Positions 18,228 to 26,453 of a stretch of DNA of 64,000 bases are shown one piece after another. Positions within the stretch are counted from its first letter, which is position 1, and every line of letters starts with the position of its first letter. The translations under genes were made by a program, and so were the position numbers. The notes under the pieces were generated by a model. That model was given only the letters and a program-made list of their open reading frames with translations. It ran no database searches and was not told where the DNA came from. Source of the stretch: Syntrophomonas sp. (lineage in GTDB: Bacteria; Bacillota; Syntrophomonadia; Syntrophomonadales; Syntrophomonadaceae); NCBI GenBank assembly GCA_016841245.1, contig JAENZN010000004.1:1-64000 (forward strand), given 5' to 3'.

Positions 18228-19037
18228 ATGAACATCCTGATCGTATATCGAAATCAGAACCGAGCTTATGCGCTAGCCAAAGAGTTTTCAACGGAACTAG
18301 CGGAACGGGGAGCGCAAGCCCGTATCATACCCATCTCCGAGCAGGCCTTTGACCACGGCTTGGACAACGACCTGGTTATTGTACTGGGAGGAGACGGGAC
18401 AATACTGGGAACTGCTCGTGCGTTGGCGGGAACCGGCATTCCCCTGCTGGGGGTCAATTTGGGCAGGATAGGCTTTTTGAGCAGCATAAATCCTGTTGAT
18501 TGGCCCCAGACCAGGGATAAACTGCTGAAAAAGCAATTTGATATAGAAGATCGTATGATGATTGATGTGGCAGTAGTTCACGAAGGTAGAGAAAACTATT
18601 TAGGGACGTCTTTGAACGATGCGATCATAAGGACACGGGTTCCGCATACCATAAGCGTGCATTTGGCAATTGATGATCAAATCTACGCCAGTTATCGAGG
18701 GGATGGCATAATATGTGCCACTTCCACCGGCTCTAGTGCCTACAATTATTCGGCCGGAGGCCCGCTTATTTATCATCAATTAGAGGCTCTGGCGGTTACG
18801 CCTATATGCCCTCAGTTGTCCTGTGCCCGTGCTCTATTGCTACCCGGGGATATGCAACTGAAATTTACAATAGATTCCAAATACGAGGTAGGTATAGCTC
18901 TAGATGGAAAAGAGGAGATGGCGCTGCGAAATGGAGACTGGGTTACGATAAATAAATCCGCTCAAACCACCTGCATTGCACGTATTAATACTGAAAGTTG
19001 CGTGAACAAAATTGCAAGATGCCGAAGCAAGATTTGA
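18228..19037 (+). CDS. nadK: NAD kinase
   Basis: Phosphorylates NAD to NADP in the cytoplasm, using ATP or polyphosphate. The 269-residue product has the GGDGT motif in VIVLGGDGTILGTA, the GVNLGRIGFLS segment, SLNDAIIR (the Asn-Asp or Asn-Glu pair of the family), and CATSTGSSAYNYSAGGP. Length is normal. GGAGG directly touches the first ATG (18222), so ATG 18228 is the better start. Copy 4 of the 44-bp element stands upstream and nfnA follows 100 bp downstream. NAD kinase next to an NADP-reducing complex suggests a unit that enlarges and reduces the NADP pool. It may be a second, inducible copy; the window cannot tell. Confidence 0.9.
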   Translation: MNILIVYRNQNRAYALAKEFSTELAERGAQARIIPISEQAFDHGLDNDLVIVLGGDGTILGTARALAGTGIPLLGVNLGRIGFLSSINPVDWPQTRDKLLKKQFDIEDRMMIDVAVVHEGRENYLGTSLNDAIIRTRVPHTISVHLAIDDQIYASYRGDGIICATSTGSSAYNYSAGGPLIYHQLEALAVTPICPQLSCARALLLPGDMQLKFTIDSKYEVGIALDGKEEMALRNGDWVTINKSAQTTCIARINTESCVNKIARCRSKI

Positions 19038-19137
19038 ATATCCGTATCTGAAGAGGATGATGGATGCTTTTTAGGCAGTTCTTTGATATAGATACAATCT
19101 CAGTCGAGTAAACAATTAAAACAGAGGAGGTATACAC

Positions 19138-19989
19138 ATGAATAGCATTTCGCAATATCGAATACGACGAAAGGAAGTTCTGGGGCCGGGACTGAAACTC
19201 ATGGATGTTGAAGCGCCGGAAATCGCGGCCAAAGGCCGTCCGGGGCAGTTCATCATACTGCGCACCTATGAGAACGGAGAACGTATTCCTCTCACTATTG
19301 CCGACCTTGATTCCATAGAGGGCATAGTGACCATAATATTTCAGGAAGTGGGACGCAGCACTAATGATCTAGGGGAAATGGAGGCAGGAGAATTTTTAGA
19401 GGATTTCGTTGGCCCCCTGGGACAGCCCTCAGAAATCAAGAAGTTTGGGACAATCGTATGTGTAGGAGGCGGAGTTGGAGTAGCACCCATATACCCAATA
19501 ACCCGGGCCTTACACCAGGCAGGTAACAAGATAATCAGCATAATCGGAGCAAGAAACGCCGGACAATTGATTCTTGAAGATGAGATGTGGCAAATAAGCG
19601 ATGAACTGCTGGTGGTCAGCGATGATGGCAGCATCGGAGAAAAAGCACTGGTAACGGTGCCTTTGCAAAGGATTCTAGAGCGGGAGAAGATAGATCGGGT
19701 GGTCGCCATTGGTCCTTTGGTAATGATGAAAGCAGTCAGTGAGGTGACAAAACCTTATGCGGTTCCTACTATCGTATCGCTTAACCCCATCATGGTAGAC
19801 GGCACTGGCATGTGCGGAGCCTGCCGGGTTGAGGTGGGAGGAGAAACTAAATTTGCCTGTGTAGATGGCCCTGAGTTCGATGGGCACAAGGTAGAGTGGA
19901 AATTGGCACAGCAGCGCTCGCGAATGTTTTTATCCCAGGAAAAAGAAGCATGTGAACACGGAGGGGGTAGATGCGGATGCCAGAAATAA
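19138..19989 (+). CDS. nfnA: NADH-dependent ferredoxin:NADP oxidoreductase, small subunit
   Basis: NfnA binds FAD, NAD and a [2Fe-2S] cluster and pairs with NfnB in electron-bifurcating transhydrogenation: NADH plus reduced ferredoxin reduce two NADP+. The 283-residue protein has the ferredoxin-reductase fold: RPGQFIILRTYENGERIPLT for FAD, then CVGGGVGVAPIYPI for the nucleotide, and cluster cysteines in GTGMCGACRVEV and FACVDGPEFDG. The ATG follows AGAGGAGGTATACAC. The end overlaps nfnB by 19 bases, implying coupled translation. Similar subunits occur in sulfide dehydrogenase and glutamate synthase-like complexes, but the pairing with NfnB makes this call strong. Confidence 0.88.
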   Translation: MNSISQYRIRRKEVLGPGLKLMDVEAPEIAAKGRPGQFIILRTYENGERIPLTIADLDSIEGIVTIIFQEVGRSTNDLGEMEAGEFLEDFVGPLGQPSEIKKFGTIVCVGGGVGVAPIYPITRALHQAGNKIISIIGARNAGQLILEDEMWQISDELLVVSDDGSIGEKALVTVPLQRILEREKIDRVVAIGPLVMMKAVSEVTKPYAVPTIVSLNPIMVDGTGMCGACRVEVGGETKFACVDGPEFDGHKVEWKLAQQRSRMFLSQEKEACEHGGGRCGCQK

Positions 19990-21371
19990 ATTATGTGCGA
20001 GAAGCTATGCCGGCACAAGATCCGGCCGAACGAGTATGTAATTTTACCGAAGTGGCCCTGGGTTACGATAAGGAAACCGCTGTAAAGGAAGCTCAACGCT
20101 GCTTGAACTGCAAGAAAGCGCCCTGCAAAGAAGGCTGCCCGGTTGAAATAGATATCCCCGCCTTTATTGAAATGCTAAAGAAGGAAGACTTTTCAGGAGC
20201 CATAGGTAAAATCAAGGAAAAGAACAATCTGGCGGCCATTTGTGGCCGGGTATGTCCTCAGGAGAGCCAGTGCGAGAAATACTGCGTGCTTGGCAAAAAA
20301 GGAGATGCAGTGGCAATAGGTCGCCTGGAACGGTTTGCCGCAGATTATGAAATGCAGCAGGGAACAGGTCAAGTAGCTCACCCGGCCACCTCTTCCGGAC
20401 ATAAGGTGGCTATTGTTGGCTCCGGACCTTCCGGCCTGACGGTTGCCGCTGACCTGTGTCAAATGGGGCACCAAGTAACCGTATTCGAAGCCCTGCATAC
20501 ACCGGGAGGAGTACTGGTTTATGGTATTCCTGAATTCCGGCTACCCAAGGAGATAGTACGCCGGGAGATTGAAGGCATAGAAAAAATGGGAGTTAATATC
20601 AGGACCAATATGGTAATAGGCAAAGTATATACCCTTGATGAATTGTTAAACTCTGGATATGATGCCATCTTTGTCGGAACCGGAGCGGGACTTCCATATT
20701 TTATGAACATTCCAGGAGAAAATCTGAACGGAGTCTATTCGTCGAATGAATTTTTAACCAGATCAAATCTGATGAAAGCCTATAAATTCTCAGATTATAT
20801 TACACCTATCGCGATTGGCGAAAAAGTGGCAGTAATCGGGGGCGGGAACGTGGCCATGGACTCGGCTCGTACAGCCCTGCGACTGGGGGCTCATGAAGTT
20901 TATATCGTATACCGCCGCACCGAGAAAGAGATGCCGGCCAGATGGGAAGAGGTGGAACATGCCCATGAAGAGGGAGTGCAGTTTTATTTTCTGACCTCAC
21001 CAACCGCCATCCTTGGAAATGAGGATGGATGGATAACCGGGATGAACTGTCTTCGCTATGAACTGGGTGAGCCGGATTCCAGCGGACGCCGCCGCCCGGT
21101 GCCCATCAAAGGATCCGACTTTCTCCTGCCAGTGGATACAGTGGTGATGGCTATCGGCCAGGGGCCTAATCCGCTAGTGCCTGAAACCACTCCAGACATG
21201 GAAACCAATCGCTGGGGTAATATCATAGCTGACGACGCTACCGGCAAGACTACTAAGACCGCGGTTTTCGCCGGAGGAGATATCGTTACCGGAGCCGCCA
21301 CCGTTATTCTGGCCATGGGGGCCGGGAAAAAATCCGCCCGAGCGATTGACGAATACTTAAAGGGACTTTAA
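19971..21371 (+). CDS. nfnB: NADH-dependent ferredoxin:NADP oxidoreductase, large subunit (GltD-like)
   Basis: A 466-residue flavoprotein homologous to the small subunit of glutamate synthase. Two [4Fe-4S] sites are built by CLNCKKAPCKEGCP and CGRVCPQESQCEKYC. FAD binds at VAIVGSGPSGLTVAADL, NADP at VAVIGGGNVAMDSART, with GRRRPVPIKGSDFLLPVDTV and VFAGGDIVTGAATVILAMGA near the end. With NfnA it forms the bifurcating NADPH-producing complex. The start is ATG 19971 or 19977 within nfnA. Directly after its stop the sequence passes into a reverse transcriptase fragment, so any native downstream region has been replaced. Confidence 0.88.
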   Translation: MRMPEINYVREAMPAQDPAERVCNFTEVALGYDKETAVKEAQRCLNCKKAPCKEGCPVEIDIPAFIEMLKKEDFSGAIGKIKEKNNLAAICGRVCPQESQCEKYCVLGKKGDAVAIGRLERFAADYEMQQGTGQVAHPATSSGHKVAIVGSGPSGLTVAADLCQMGHQVTVFEALHTPGGVLVYGIPEFRLPKEIVRREIEGIEKMGVNIRTNMVIGKVYTLDELLNSGYDAIFVGTGAGLPYFMNIPGENLNGVYSSNEFLTRSNLMKAYKFSDYITPIAIGEKVAVIGGGNVAMDSARTALRLGAHEVYIVYRRTEKEMPARWEEVEHAHEEGVQFYFLTSPTAILGNEDGWITGMNCLRYELGEPDSSGRRRPVPIKGSDFLLPVDTVVMAIGQGPNPLVPETTPDMETNRWGNIIADDATGKTTKTAVFAGGDIVTGAATVILAMGAGKKSARAIDEYLKGL

Positions 21372-21738
21372 CATCCATCCAGCTACGGATATCGCCCTAA
21401 GCGCTCCTGCCAGCAGGCAGTAGCCAAAGCAGAAAGATTCATGAACAAATACGGACTAAGACATGTAGTGGATATGGACTTATCCAAGTGCTTCGATCGG
21501 CTGGACCATGAACTGATATTAAAGGGCGTAAAACAAAGAATAAGCGATGGGAGCCTACTCAAGCTGATCAGGAAATTCCTGACAGCCGGGGTAATGAAAG
21601 ACGGGACATATGAAGAGACCGAAATCGGAAGTCCACAAGGTGGCGTAATTTCGCCGCTATTAACCAACATCTATCTGGACAGCTTTGATCAGAAAATGAA
21701 AGAGAAAGGCATCCGAATAGTCAGATATGCAGATGATA
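21372..21738 (+). pseudogene. Group II intron reverse transcriptase fragment ending at YADD
   Basis: From the base after the nfnB stop the frame reads HPSSYGYRPKRSCQQAVAKA, then VDMDLSKCFDRLDHELILKG, GSPQGGVISPLLTNIYLD and RYADD. These are the RT blocks of group II intron proteins. The N terminus is missing, and after YADD the frame enters another intron RNA starting GTGCG. The RT can have no activity. Three codon-level family blocks leave little doubt on identity. Confidence 0.85.
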
Positions 21739-22050
21739 GTGCGCCACGAGCGCACGCTTCCTGAAGGAAGCGGCGAGGCTGTACAGAAGATGATGGAAGG
21801 CCCATCGAAGCCGGCTTGTAGGAGCAGGCTTCAAACCACCTCAAGCTGCATAGGTAAAGAACCATTGTAGTGAGCGTTGCGGAAAAGGCAGTATAAAACT
21901 GTCAGGTGAGGAACAAGGAGACGAGCGCAAGCGAACCACTGACGAAGTGTCGAAAGCGTAGGAACGGCGTCAAAACCGGGGATTGTTGTATTGATACTGT
22001 AATAATACCAACAACCAATATATATAAGCGACGAGTCCAAGGCTCAGAAG
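21739..22050 (+). mobile_element. 5' part of another group II intron, inserted at the YADD codons
   Basis: Starts GTGCGCCACGAGCGCACGC, a canonical intron 5' end forming a hairpin, followed by structured non-coding sequence with GAAGCCGGCTTGTAGGAGC and GAAAGCGTAGGAACGGCGTC. It lies in the same orientation as the RT remnant it interrupts. No 3' domains V or VI are visible before the next gene, so it is truncated near 22050. Confidence 0.6.
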
Positions 22051-22065
22051 CTTATTTCTATTTTT

Positions 22066-22587
22066 TTGTGCAATAATGATAATGATATTGAAACTTTTTT
22101 AAAGGAAAGAGCGATTACTTTCGAAAAGTTGGGGAAAAGCCGAACATTCCTGATTTTTGATGAAGATGAGGAAGATTTTAAAATCCTAGCCTATTTTACA
22201 CTAGCGTTGCAAGTACTCAAAATCCCGGATAATTTATATAATCGTACGATTGAAAATCTAGATGGATTTAATGCCAAGATAAGAGGAGAAGTAATCACAG
22301 AACTCCCTACCATATTAATAGGTCAAATCGGTAAAAATGATACATACAAAGATGAAATTAGTGGTGATGACTTAATGCAATATTGCTTAAACATAATATT
22401 AGAAGGTCAGAGTCGTGTTGGCGGAAGAATTATAATGCTTGAATGCAAAGATATAAAAGTACTTACTGATTTGTATGAAAAGTTTGGATTTACTAAAGTT
22501 GATAAAGATTATGAAGAAGATGAATTAATACAGTACATAAGGATTTTGCAGGAAGATGAATTGATTGAAGTCGGTCAGGTAGAGTGA
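22066..22587 (+). CDS. GNAT-type acetyltransferase, N terminus probably rebuilt
   Basis: A 173-residue protein resembling GNAT acetyltransferases found in mobile elements: FLKERAITFEKLGKSRTFLI, then ELPTILIGQIGKND, ILEGQSRVGGRIIMLECKD (the acetyl-CoA region) and LYEKFGFTKVDKDY, a typical GNAT end. Some relatives are toxins acetylating tRNA-bound amino acids, but no antitoxin gene of the RHH type precedes this one. The TTG start has no clear ribosome site, and the frame runs back into the intron fragment, so the original N terminus is probably lost. A good terminator follows. Function is uncertain. Confidence 0.6.
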   Translation: MCNNDNDIETFLKERAITFEKLGKSRTFLIFDEDEEDFKILAYFTLALQVLKIPDNLYNRTIENLDGFNAKIRGEVITELPTILIGQIGKNDTYKDEISGDDLMQYCLNIILEGQSRVGGRIIMLECKDIKVLTDLYEKFGFTKVDKDYEEDELIQYIRILQEDELIEVGQVE

Positions 22588-22610
22588 GTGATTAGAACCT
22601 AAGATCTATG

Positions 22611-22641
22611 GCACCCAAAAAATATATAGGGTGCTTTTTTT
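22611..22641 (+). terminator. Terminator after the GNAT gene
   Basis: GCACCC and GGGTGC pair around 12 bases, followed by seven T. Typical rho-independent form. Confidence 0.8.
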
Positions 22642-22666
22642 ATGCCCATTTTTAGGAGGAATGATA

Positions 22667-22990
22667 ATGAGAATATCCTTGCTCTCGAAACTCTTCAAAC
22701 CAAGAGCAGGCCCTAAAAATACGTTCTGGCCAACGACCTACAGTTTTTTCTTTGGCAGTACTACCAGCGGCAAAACAGTTGATGAAAGAACACGGTTTAT
22801 GCCTGTGTAAGAATCCTGGCTGAAACCATAGCTAGCCTGCCGCTGAATACATACAAATATACAGACAGCGGGAAAGAAAAAGCCCTGGATCATCAGCTGT
22901 ATTATTTGCTACATGACGAGCCAAACCCTGAGAAGACTTCATTTGTGTTTCGGGAGGCACTCATGAGTCATCTTTTATTATGGGGCAATC
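22667..22990 (+). pseudogene. HK97-type phage portal protein, N-terminal remnant
   Basis: ATG 22667 follows TTAGGAGGAATGATA. The frame gives MRISLLSKLFKPRAGPKNTF and soon VDERT, then shifts near 22795 into VYACVRILAETIASLPLNTY and EPNPEKTSFVFREALMSHLL plus WGN. This is the start of an HK97 gp3-type portal. It stops resembling the family at about 22990. One frameshift and loss of three quarters of the gene make it dead. It is a different portal family from that at 3183, so it comes from another phage. Confidence 0.75.
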
Positions 22991-23262
22991 CCTCTATAGG
23001 TTTTTCTATGGAGCGCAAAACTATATTCTATTAATATAGAAAACAATTGAAAGATTATTAAGGTCGACTTCAAAGGGCATCTGCTTGGAATGGGCGGGTG
23101 CCCGTTCCATATTCTATAAAATGTAAAGGATGGGACGAAAGTGACGAACATTGAGGAAGTCAAAATAATATTTGCCTCCGATAGATTTTCACTGCCACGT
23201 ACGAAGTATTAGGTGAAGATGAAAAATCTACATGTAGAAATAAAGTCAATGGAGGTGGGAGA

Positions 23263-23808
23263 TTGAAAATAACTGAAGAAAACTTTGTCGCCCAGATGAA
23301 GATGAGAAATCAGGATACCTTGGCGTATGTCATTGATCATTATGCCTGGATTCTCAAAACCGTAATAAAAAAGCATTTATTTTACCTTCCCAATCTTTAT
23401 GAAGAGTGCATGAATGATTGCCTTTTGGCTATTTGGAATAATATTGGCCACTATGATCCTGAAAGAAACAGTTTTAAAAATTGGGTAGGGGGAATTGCCA
23501 AATATAAATCCATCGATTATGTAAGAAAACACTTAAAGGATTTAGATAATGAAAACTTAGAAGATATGACAATACCTGTGGAAGACAATTCTTTAAAGGA
23601 AGTATTAACCAGAGAACTTGAGGATGAAACGGAAAAAATTCTAAGCAGTTTATCTGAAGAAACCAGGGAAATATTTAAGCAATTATATTTTGAAGAGAAA
23701 GACATCAATGAATTAGCAGAGGCTACCGGATTCAGCAAGGCTGTTTTATACAACAGAATTTCCAGGGGAAAGAAGAAAATTCGTAAAGAACTACGAGGAG
23801 GGCATTAA
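23263..23808 (+). CDS. ECF-like sigma factor
   Basis: A 181-residue sigma-70 family protein: region 2 near LYEECMNDCLLAIWNNIGHY and FKNWVGGIAKYKSIDYVRKH, region 4 as ILSSLSEETREIFKQLYFEE with the helix-turn-helix INELAEATGFSKAVLYNRIS and RGKKKIRKEL. It directs RNA polymerase to a special promoter set. The TTG start follows GGAGGTGGGAGA. The next gene begins 1 bp after its stop and encodes a membrane protein of the anti-sigma type, so the two form a sigma/anti-sigma unit. A second unit of the same design lies at 42834-44739. Confidence 0.85.
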   Translation: MKITEENFVAQMKMRNQDTLAYVIDHYAWILKTVIKKHLFYLPNLYEECMNDCLLAIWNNIGHYDPERNSFKNWVGGIAKYKSIDYVRKHLKDLDNENLEDMTIPVEDNSLKEVLTRELEDETEKILSSLSEETREIFKQLYFEEKDINELAEATGFSKAVLYNRISRGKKKIRKELRGGH

Positions 23809-23809
23809 A

Positions 23810-24865
23810 ATGAAGAATACTGAAAATATATATGAACTCCTGAATTATTTATCTATTGATCTTGAGGATTACGTGAAGGAGGAACTTAGTGACATGGAAA
23901 AACAAAAGCTGAAAAGGGCATTTAGAAGAAAAAAGAATAGATCCAACTCCAAAAAACATGGGACGATTGCTGTCGCTTTGCTGTTGGCCGTAGTGATCTT
24001 TGCCCAAACGGGCTGGGGAAAAGCAGTGTATGCCGCAACAGAATCCAAGCTTGCAGAGATATCCTATTCCATTAGCGAAGCGCTTGGCATAGAAAGAAAC
24101 ATTGCACCCTATGCCAATGTCGTCAATCAAGTGGTCGAAAGTAATGGTACAGCGATGAAATTAACCGATGTCATCATCGATAAAGATGAATTGATTTTGT
24201 CGATCATCACCAGCATAAACAAACCGGTTCAAGGGATTAATTTTGATTACGATATTTTTATTAACGGTAAGAAAATCAGCAATTACAGCGCAACCGGACG
24301 CAGTGGACCGATTGATGATTCCCAAACCTGTTTTTCCAGCGCTTATTCGGTAAATATTGCCGGTATTGACGCTACGGGAGATGTCGATATCAAAGTCGTA
24401 TTAAAGAATCTAACTCATTATACGAGTGATGCCGCCTCGGAAAAAGTAAAAGGTAAATGGGAATTCGAATTTGTAGCAGACGGCAGCGAATTAATGGCCG
24501 ATACGTTTGCCCTGGCCTTGGACTATGGGTTTCATATCGGAGATGGAAAGTACACTTTGGAAGAATTTAGATATAATCCTGTCAATCAGAAAATATTCGG
24601 CAAAGTGAAAGACCGGTCTGAGCATTCTTACGAGATTGATTTAAGAGGCAAGAATAATTTGGGAAATGAAGTGGAATTTACCCTCACAAGCGTTTCAGGT
24701 GAAGACTTGATATTTAAATATCAAAATTTGCAAGGGGATTTGTCTAAGGAAATTACATCGATTACTCTAACTCCCTATGCAGCCAAACTTCCCGAAAAAG
24801 ACGGCAAGACAAGTGATGATTGGGAACAAGTTGGGGAGGCATTCACCATACATTTAGATCAATAA
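23810..24865 (+). CDS. DUF4179-type membrane protein, probable anti-sigma factor
   Basis: A 351-residue protein with a short cytoplasmic N-terminal part (about residues 1-45, basic RRKKNRSNSKK), one membrane helix (GTIAVALLLAVVIFAQTG) and a long extracytoplasmic domain of beta type. The layout and its place next to a sigma factor match the DUF4179 family, thought to hold the sigma factor at the membrane and respond to an outside signal. The cytoplasmic part would bind the partner at 23263. I see no catalytic motif. Confidence 0.75.
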   Translation: MKNTENIYELLNYLSIDLEDYVKEELSDMEKQKLKRAFRRKKNRSNSKKHGTIAVALLLAVVIFAQTGWGKAVYAATESKLAEISYSISEALGIERNIAPYANVVNQVVESNGTAMKLTDVIIDKDELILSIITSINKPVQGINFDYDIFINGKKISNYSATGRSGPIDDSQTCFSSAYSVNIAGIDATGDVDIKVVLKNLTHYTSDAASEKVKGKWEFEFVADGSELMADTFALALDYGFHIGDGKYTLEEFRYNPVNQKIFGKVKDRSEHSYEIDLRGKNNLGNEVEFTLTSVSGEDLIFKYQNLQGDLSKEITSITLTPYAAKLPEKDGKTSDDWEQVGEAFTIHLDQ

Positions 24866-24902
24866 TCAATGGGAGATAACCGATAACGTCAGGCAGAAGT
24901 AT

Positions 24903-24932
24903 GAGGCTATGTTGAAAATCATAGCCTCTTTG
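24903..24932 (+). terminator. Terminator after the sigma/anti-sigma unit
   Basis: GAGGCTATG and CATAGCCTC form a perfect 9-bp stem with an 8-base loop, followed by TTTG. Placement 40 bp after the stop supports it. Confidence 0.7.
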
Positions 24933-24935
24933 TTA

Positions 24936-25206
24936 GTGCGCCCGGCACGGGCGTAGTCTAACGGGTGAAGGTCTGGTACATATCGGTGTCGGGAATCATC
25001 AATATCGTTTCATTTATCCTGATGCCATTTGTGCCTTTTGTCAGATAAGGATATATCTGGGGTAAAGTGCCGTGATTAATACATTTGTAATGCTGCAAAT
25101 TATGTTCCTGCAGACGTAAAAAAGGGGTAGGATTGTGTGGGAGAATATGAATTGTGCAAATATATGGTAATTTAAAAAGTTGTATGAGCAAGAATAACAA
25201 TTTGAT
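24936..25206. other. Spacer without recognised gene
   Basis: About 270 bases. A minus-strand frame of 80 codons (25200 to 24958) exists, but I recognise nothing in it and it has no ribosome site. Probably non-coding or a scrap. Confidence 0.35.
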
Positions 25207-25246
25207 AATATAGTCATATTATGATATTGTATGACTATATTATAAT
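25207..25246 (+). promoter_or_regulatory. Operator and -10 box of a toxin-antitoxin operon
   Basis: AATATAGTCATA (25207-25218) and TATGACTATATT (25230-25241) are perfect 12-bp inverted repeats separated by 11 bp. TATAAT at 25241-25246 overlaps the right arm. Antitoxins of the Phd/YefM family repress their own operon by binding such palindromes, so this is the expected autoregulatory site. Confidence 0.8.
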
Positions 25247-25279
25247 GTGATTATTAAGTTATTGGAATGGGGTGATATC

Positions 25280-25558
25280 ATGAAAGCAGCAATTAGACCA
25301 TCGGTAGATTTAAGAAATCATTACAGTGAAATCTCCAGGCAGTGCAGAGAATCAAGAGAAGCTGTTATTATTACTGTAAATGGACGAGGTGATACAGCAG
25401 TTCTTGGTTTACAGGATTACTATCAGATGAAATCGGAACTGGAACTACTTAGAACACTTGCAGAGGCGGAAGATGATGTTAAAAATGGGAGATTGGCACC
25501 AATGCAGGATTCGTTCGATGATCTTCGTGCATCTTTAATGGAGAGGAAGGATGGATGA
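25280..25558 (+). CDS. Phd/YefM-family antitoxin
   Basis: A 92-residue protein: IRPSVDLRNHYSEISRQC at the N terminus is the Phd/YefM DNA-binding fold, and VIITVNGRGDTAVLGLQDYY is the typical second strand region. The C-terminal tail (LLRTLAEAEDDVKNGRLAPM onward) would wrap the toxin. ATG 25280 follows GGGGTGATATC. It overlaps the toxin gene by 4 bases (ATGA). The palindrome upstream is its likely binding site. Confidence 0.85.
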   Translation: MKAAIRPSVDLRNHYSEISRQCRESREAVIITVNGRGDTAVLGLQDYYQMKSELELLRTLAEAEDDVKNGRLAPMQDSFDDLRASLMERKDG

Positions 25559-25866
25559 AGTACAAAATATTACGAACGGATAAAGCGGAGGAACAGCTCC
25601 GTGAAATCATTTTTTATATTGCCGATGATTCTGGTGATATTGATATTGCACTTGAATATTTAGACAAGATTGATACAGCAATTAATCGTCTTCAGGAGTT
25701 TCCAGAGTCGGGAAGTGTTCCCCGATATTCCATTCTGAAAAAGCAAGGCTATAGAGTAGTGATTGTTGAAAGGCATCTTGTTTTTTATAAGATAAATGAG
25801 GCAGATAAGTTAGTAATTATATATGCCATTGTAGATGGAAGAAGAGAATATCGGAATTTGATATAA
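25555..25866 (+). CDS. RelE/ParE-family toxin
   Basis: A 103-residue protein: YKILRTDKAEEQLREIIFYI, then YLDKIDTAINRLQEFPESGS, GYRVVIVERHLVFYKI and VIIYAIVDGRREYRNLI. This is a ParE/RelE fold with the conserved late Arg-rich strand. ParE members poison gyrase, RelE members cut mRNA at ribosomes; the extended helical N terminus leans to ParE. It is translated by overlap with the antitoxin gene. Confidence 0.85.
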   Translation: MKYKILRTDKAEEQLREIIFYIADDSGDIDIALEYLDKIDTAINRLQEFPESGSVPRYSILKKQGYRVVIVERHLVFYKINEADKLVIIYAIVDGRREYRNLI

Positions 25867-25905
25867 AAGTTGTCAACCGGGCGTTAAAGAAGATAAAGAA
25901 TTAAT

Positions 25906-26315
25906 GTGTTTGCCGAGTTTCTCACTCAGGCAAGGCTCATCAATCCCGATTTAGATGAGGCGCTGAAATCCATGAAGCCTAAGATCGACAATGAAGTATT
26001 TCGGGAATGGTGCGATGCCATCAGCGACTGCCAGTATGACCGGGGCCTGAAAAGCACGCTGACACCCATTGTCAGCAAGCTCTCCGATATGCGTATCGTC
26101 AATGGAGAACTGGAATACCTCATTTTTGAACCACGCAAGGAATTCATTATTATGGCAATCCTCGTCATCGGCAATGTTCCGCTCATGTATTTTTTGAACC
26201 AATCCTGGTACAACACGCTGATGCACACGCCCATAGGCCAGGCCACCCTGGCGGTCTGCGCGGCGGCCATCTTTATTTCCACGGCTTTCGTCATCAAGTT
26301 GACCAAATCCCATAG
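25906..26315 (+). pseudogene. C-terminal fragment of a TadB/TadC-like (type II secretion F) protein of a conjugative element
   Basis: The frame reads FGEFLTQ-like FAEFLTQARLINPDLDEALK, WCDAISDCQYDRGLKSTLTP, IVSKLSDMRIVNGELEYLIF, followed by two membrane helices around FIIMAILVIGNVPLMYFL and LAVCAAAIFISTAFVIKL. This is the C-terminal half of an integral membrane GspF/TadB-type protein seen in Firmicute integrative elements. The N-terminal half is missing, and after KLTK the frame becomes unrelated. A matching N-terminal scrap lies downstream at 27204. Confidence 0.6.
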
Positions 26316-26453
26316 AGTACAGAAGGTAGCTGAAAGTACAAATTCACTCTGGCTGGTTTACAACGTGCAAAATCCTTGTTATGATGAAAACAAGGAAACA
26401 AAGAAAATTTAATAATTTTGCAATTGAAAGCATATTATAAAGGAAGAAGCCAT

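Noticed and set aside
21372-22587. RT fragment plus structured RNA plus GNAT gene could be read as a retron-like or RT-based defence system
   Set aside because: The RT matches group II intron proteins, lacks its N terminus and ends at YADD, and the RNA has an intron start. The GNAT gene is an independent remnant or mobile gene.
24958-25200. Minus-strand frame of 80 codons
   Set aside because: No ribosome site and no recognised family; likely a chance frame in a spacer.
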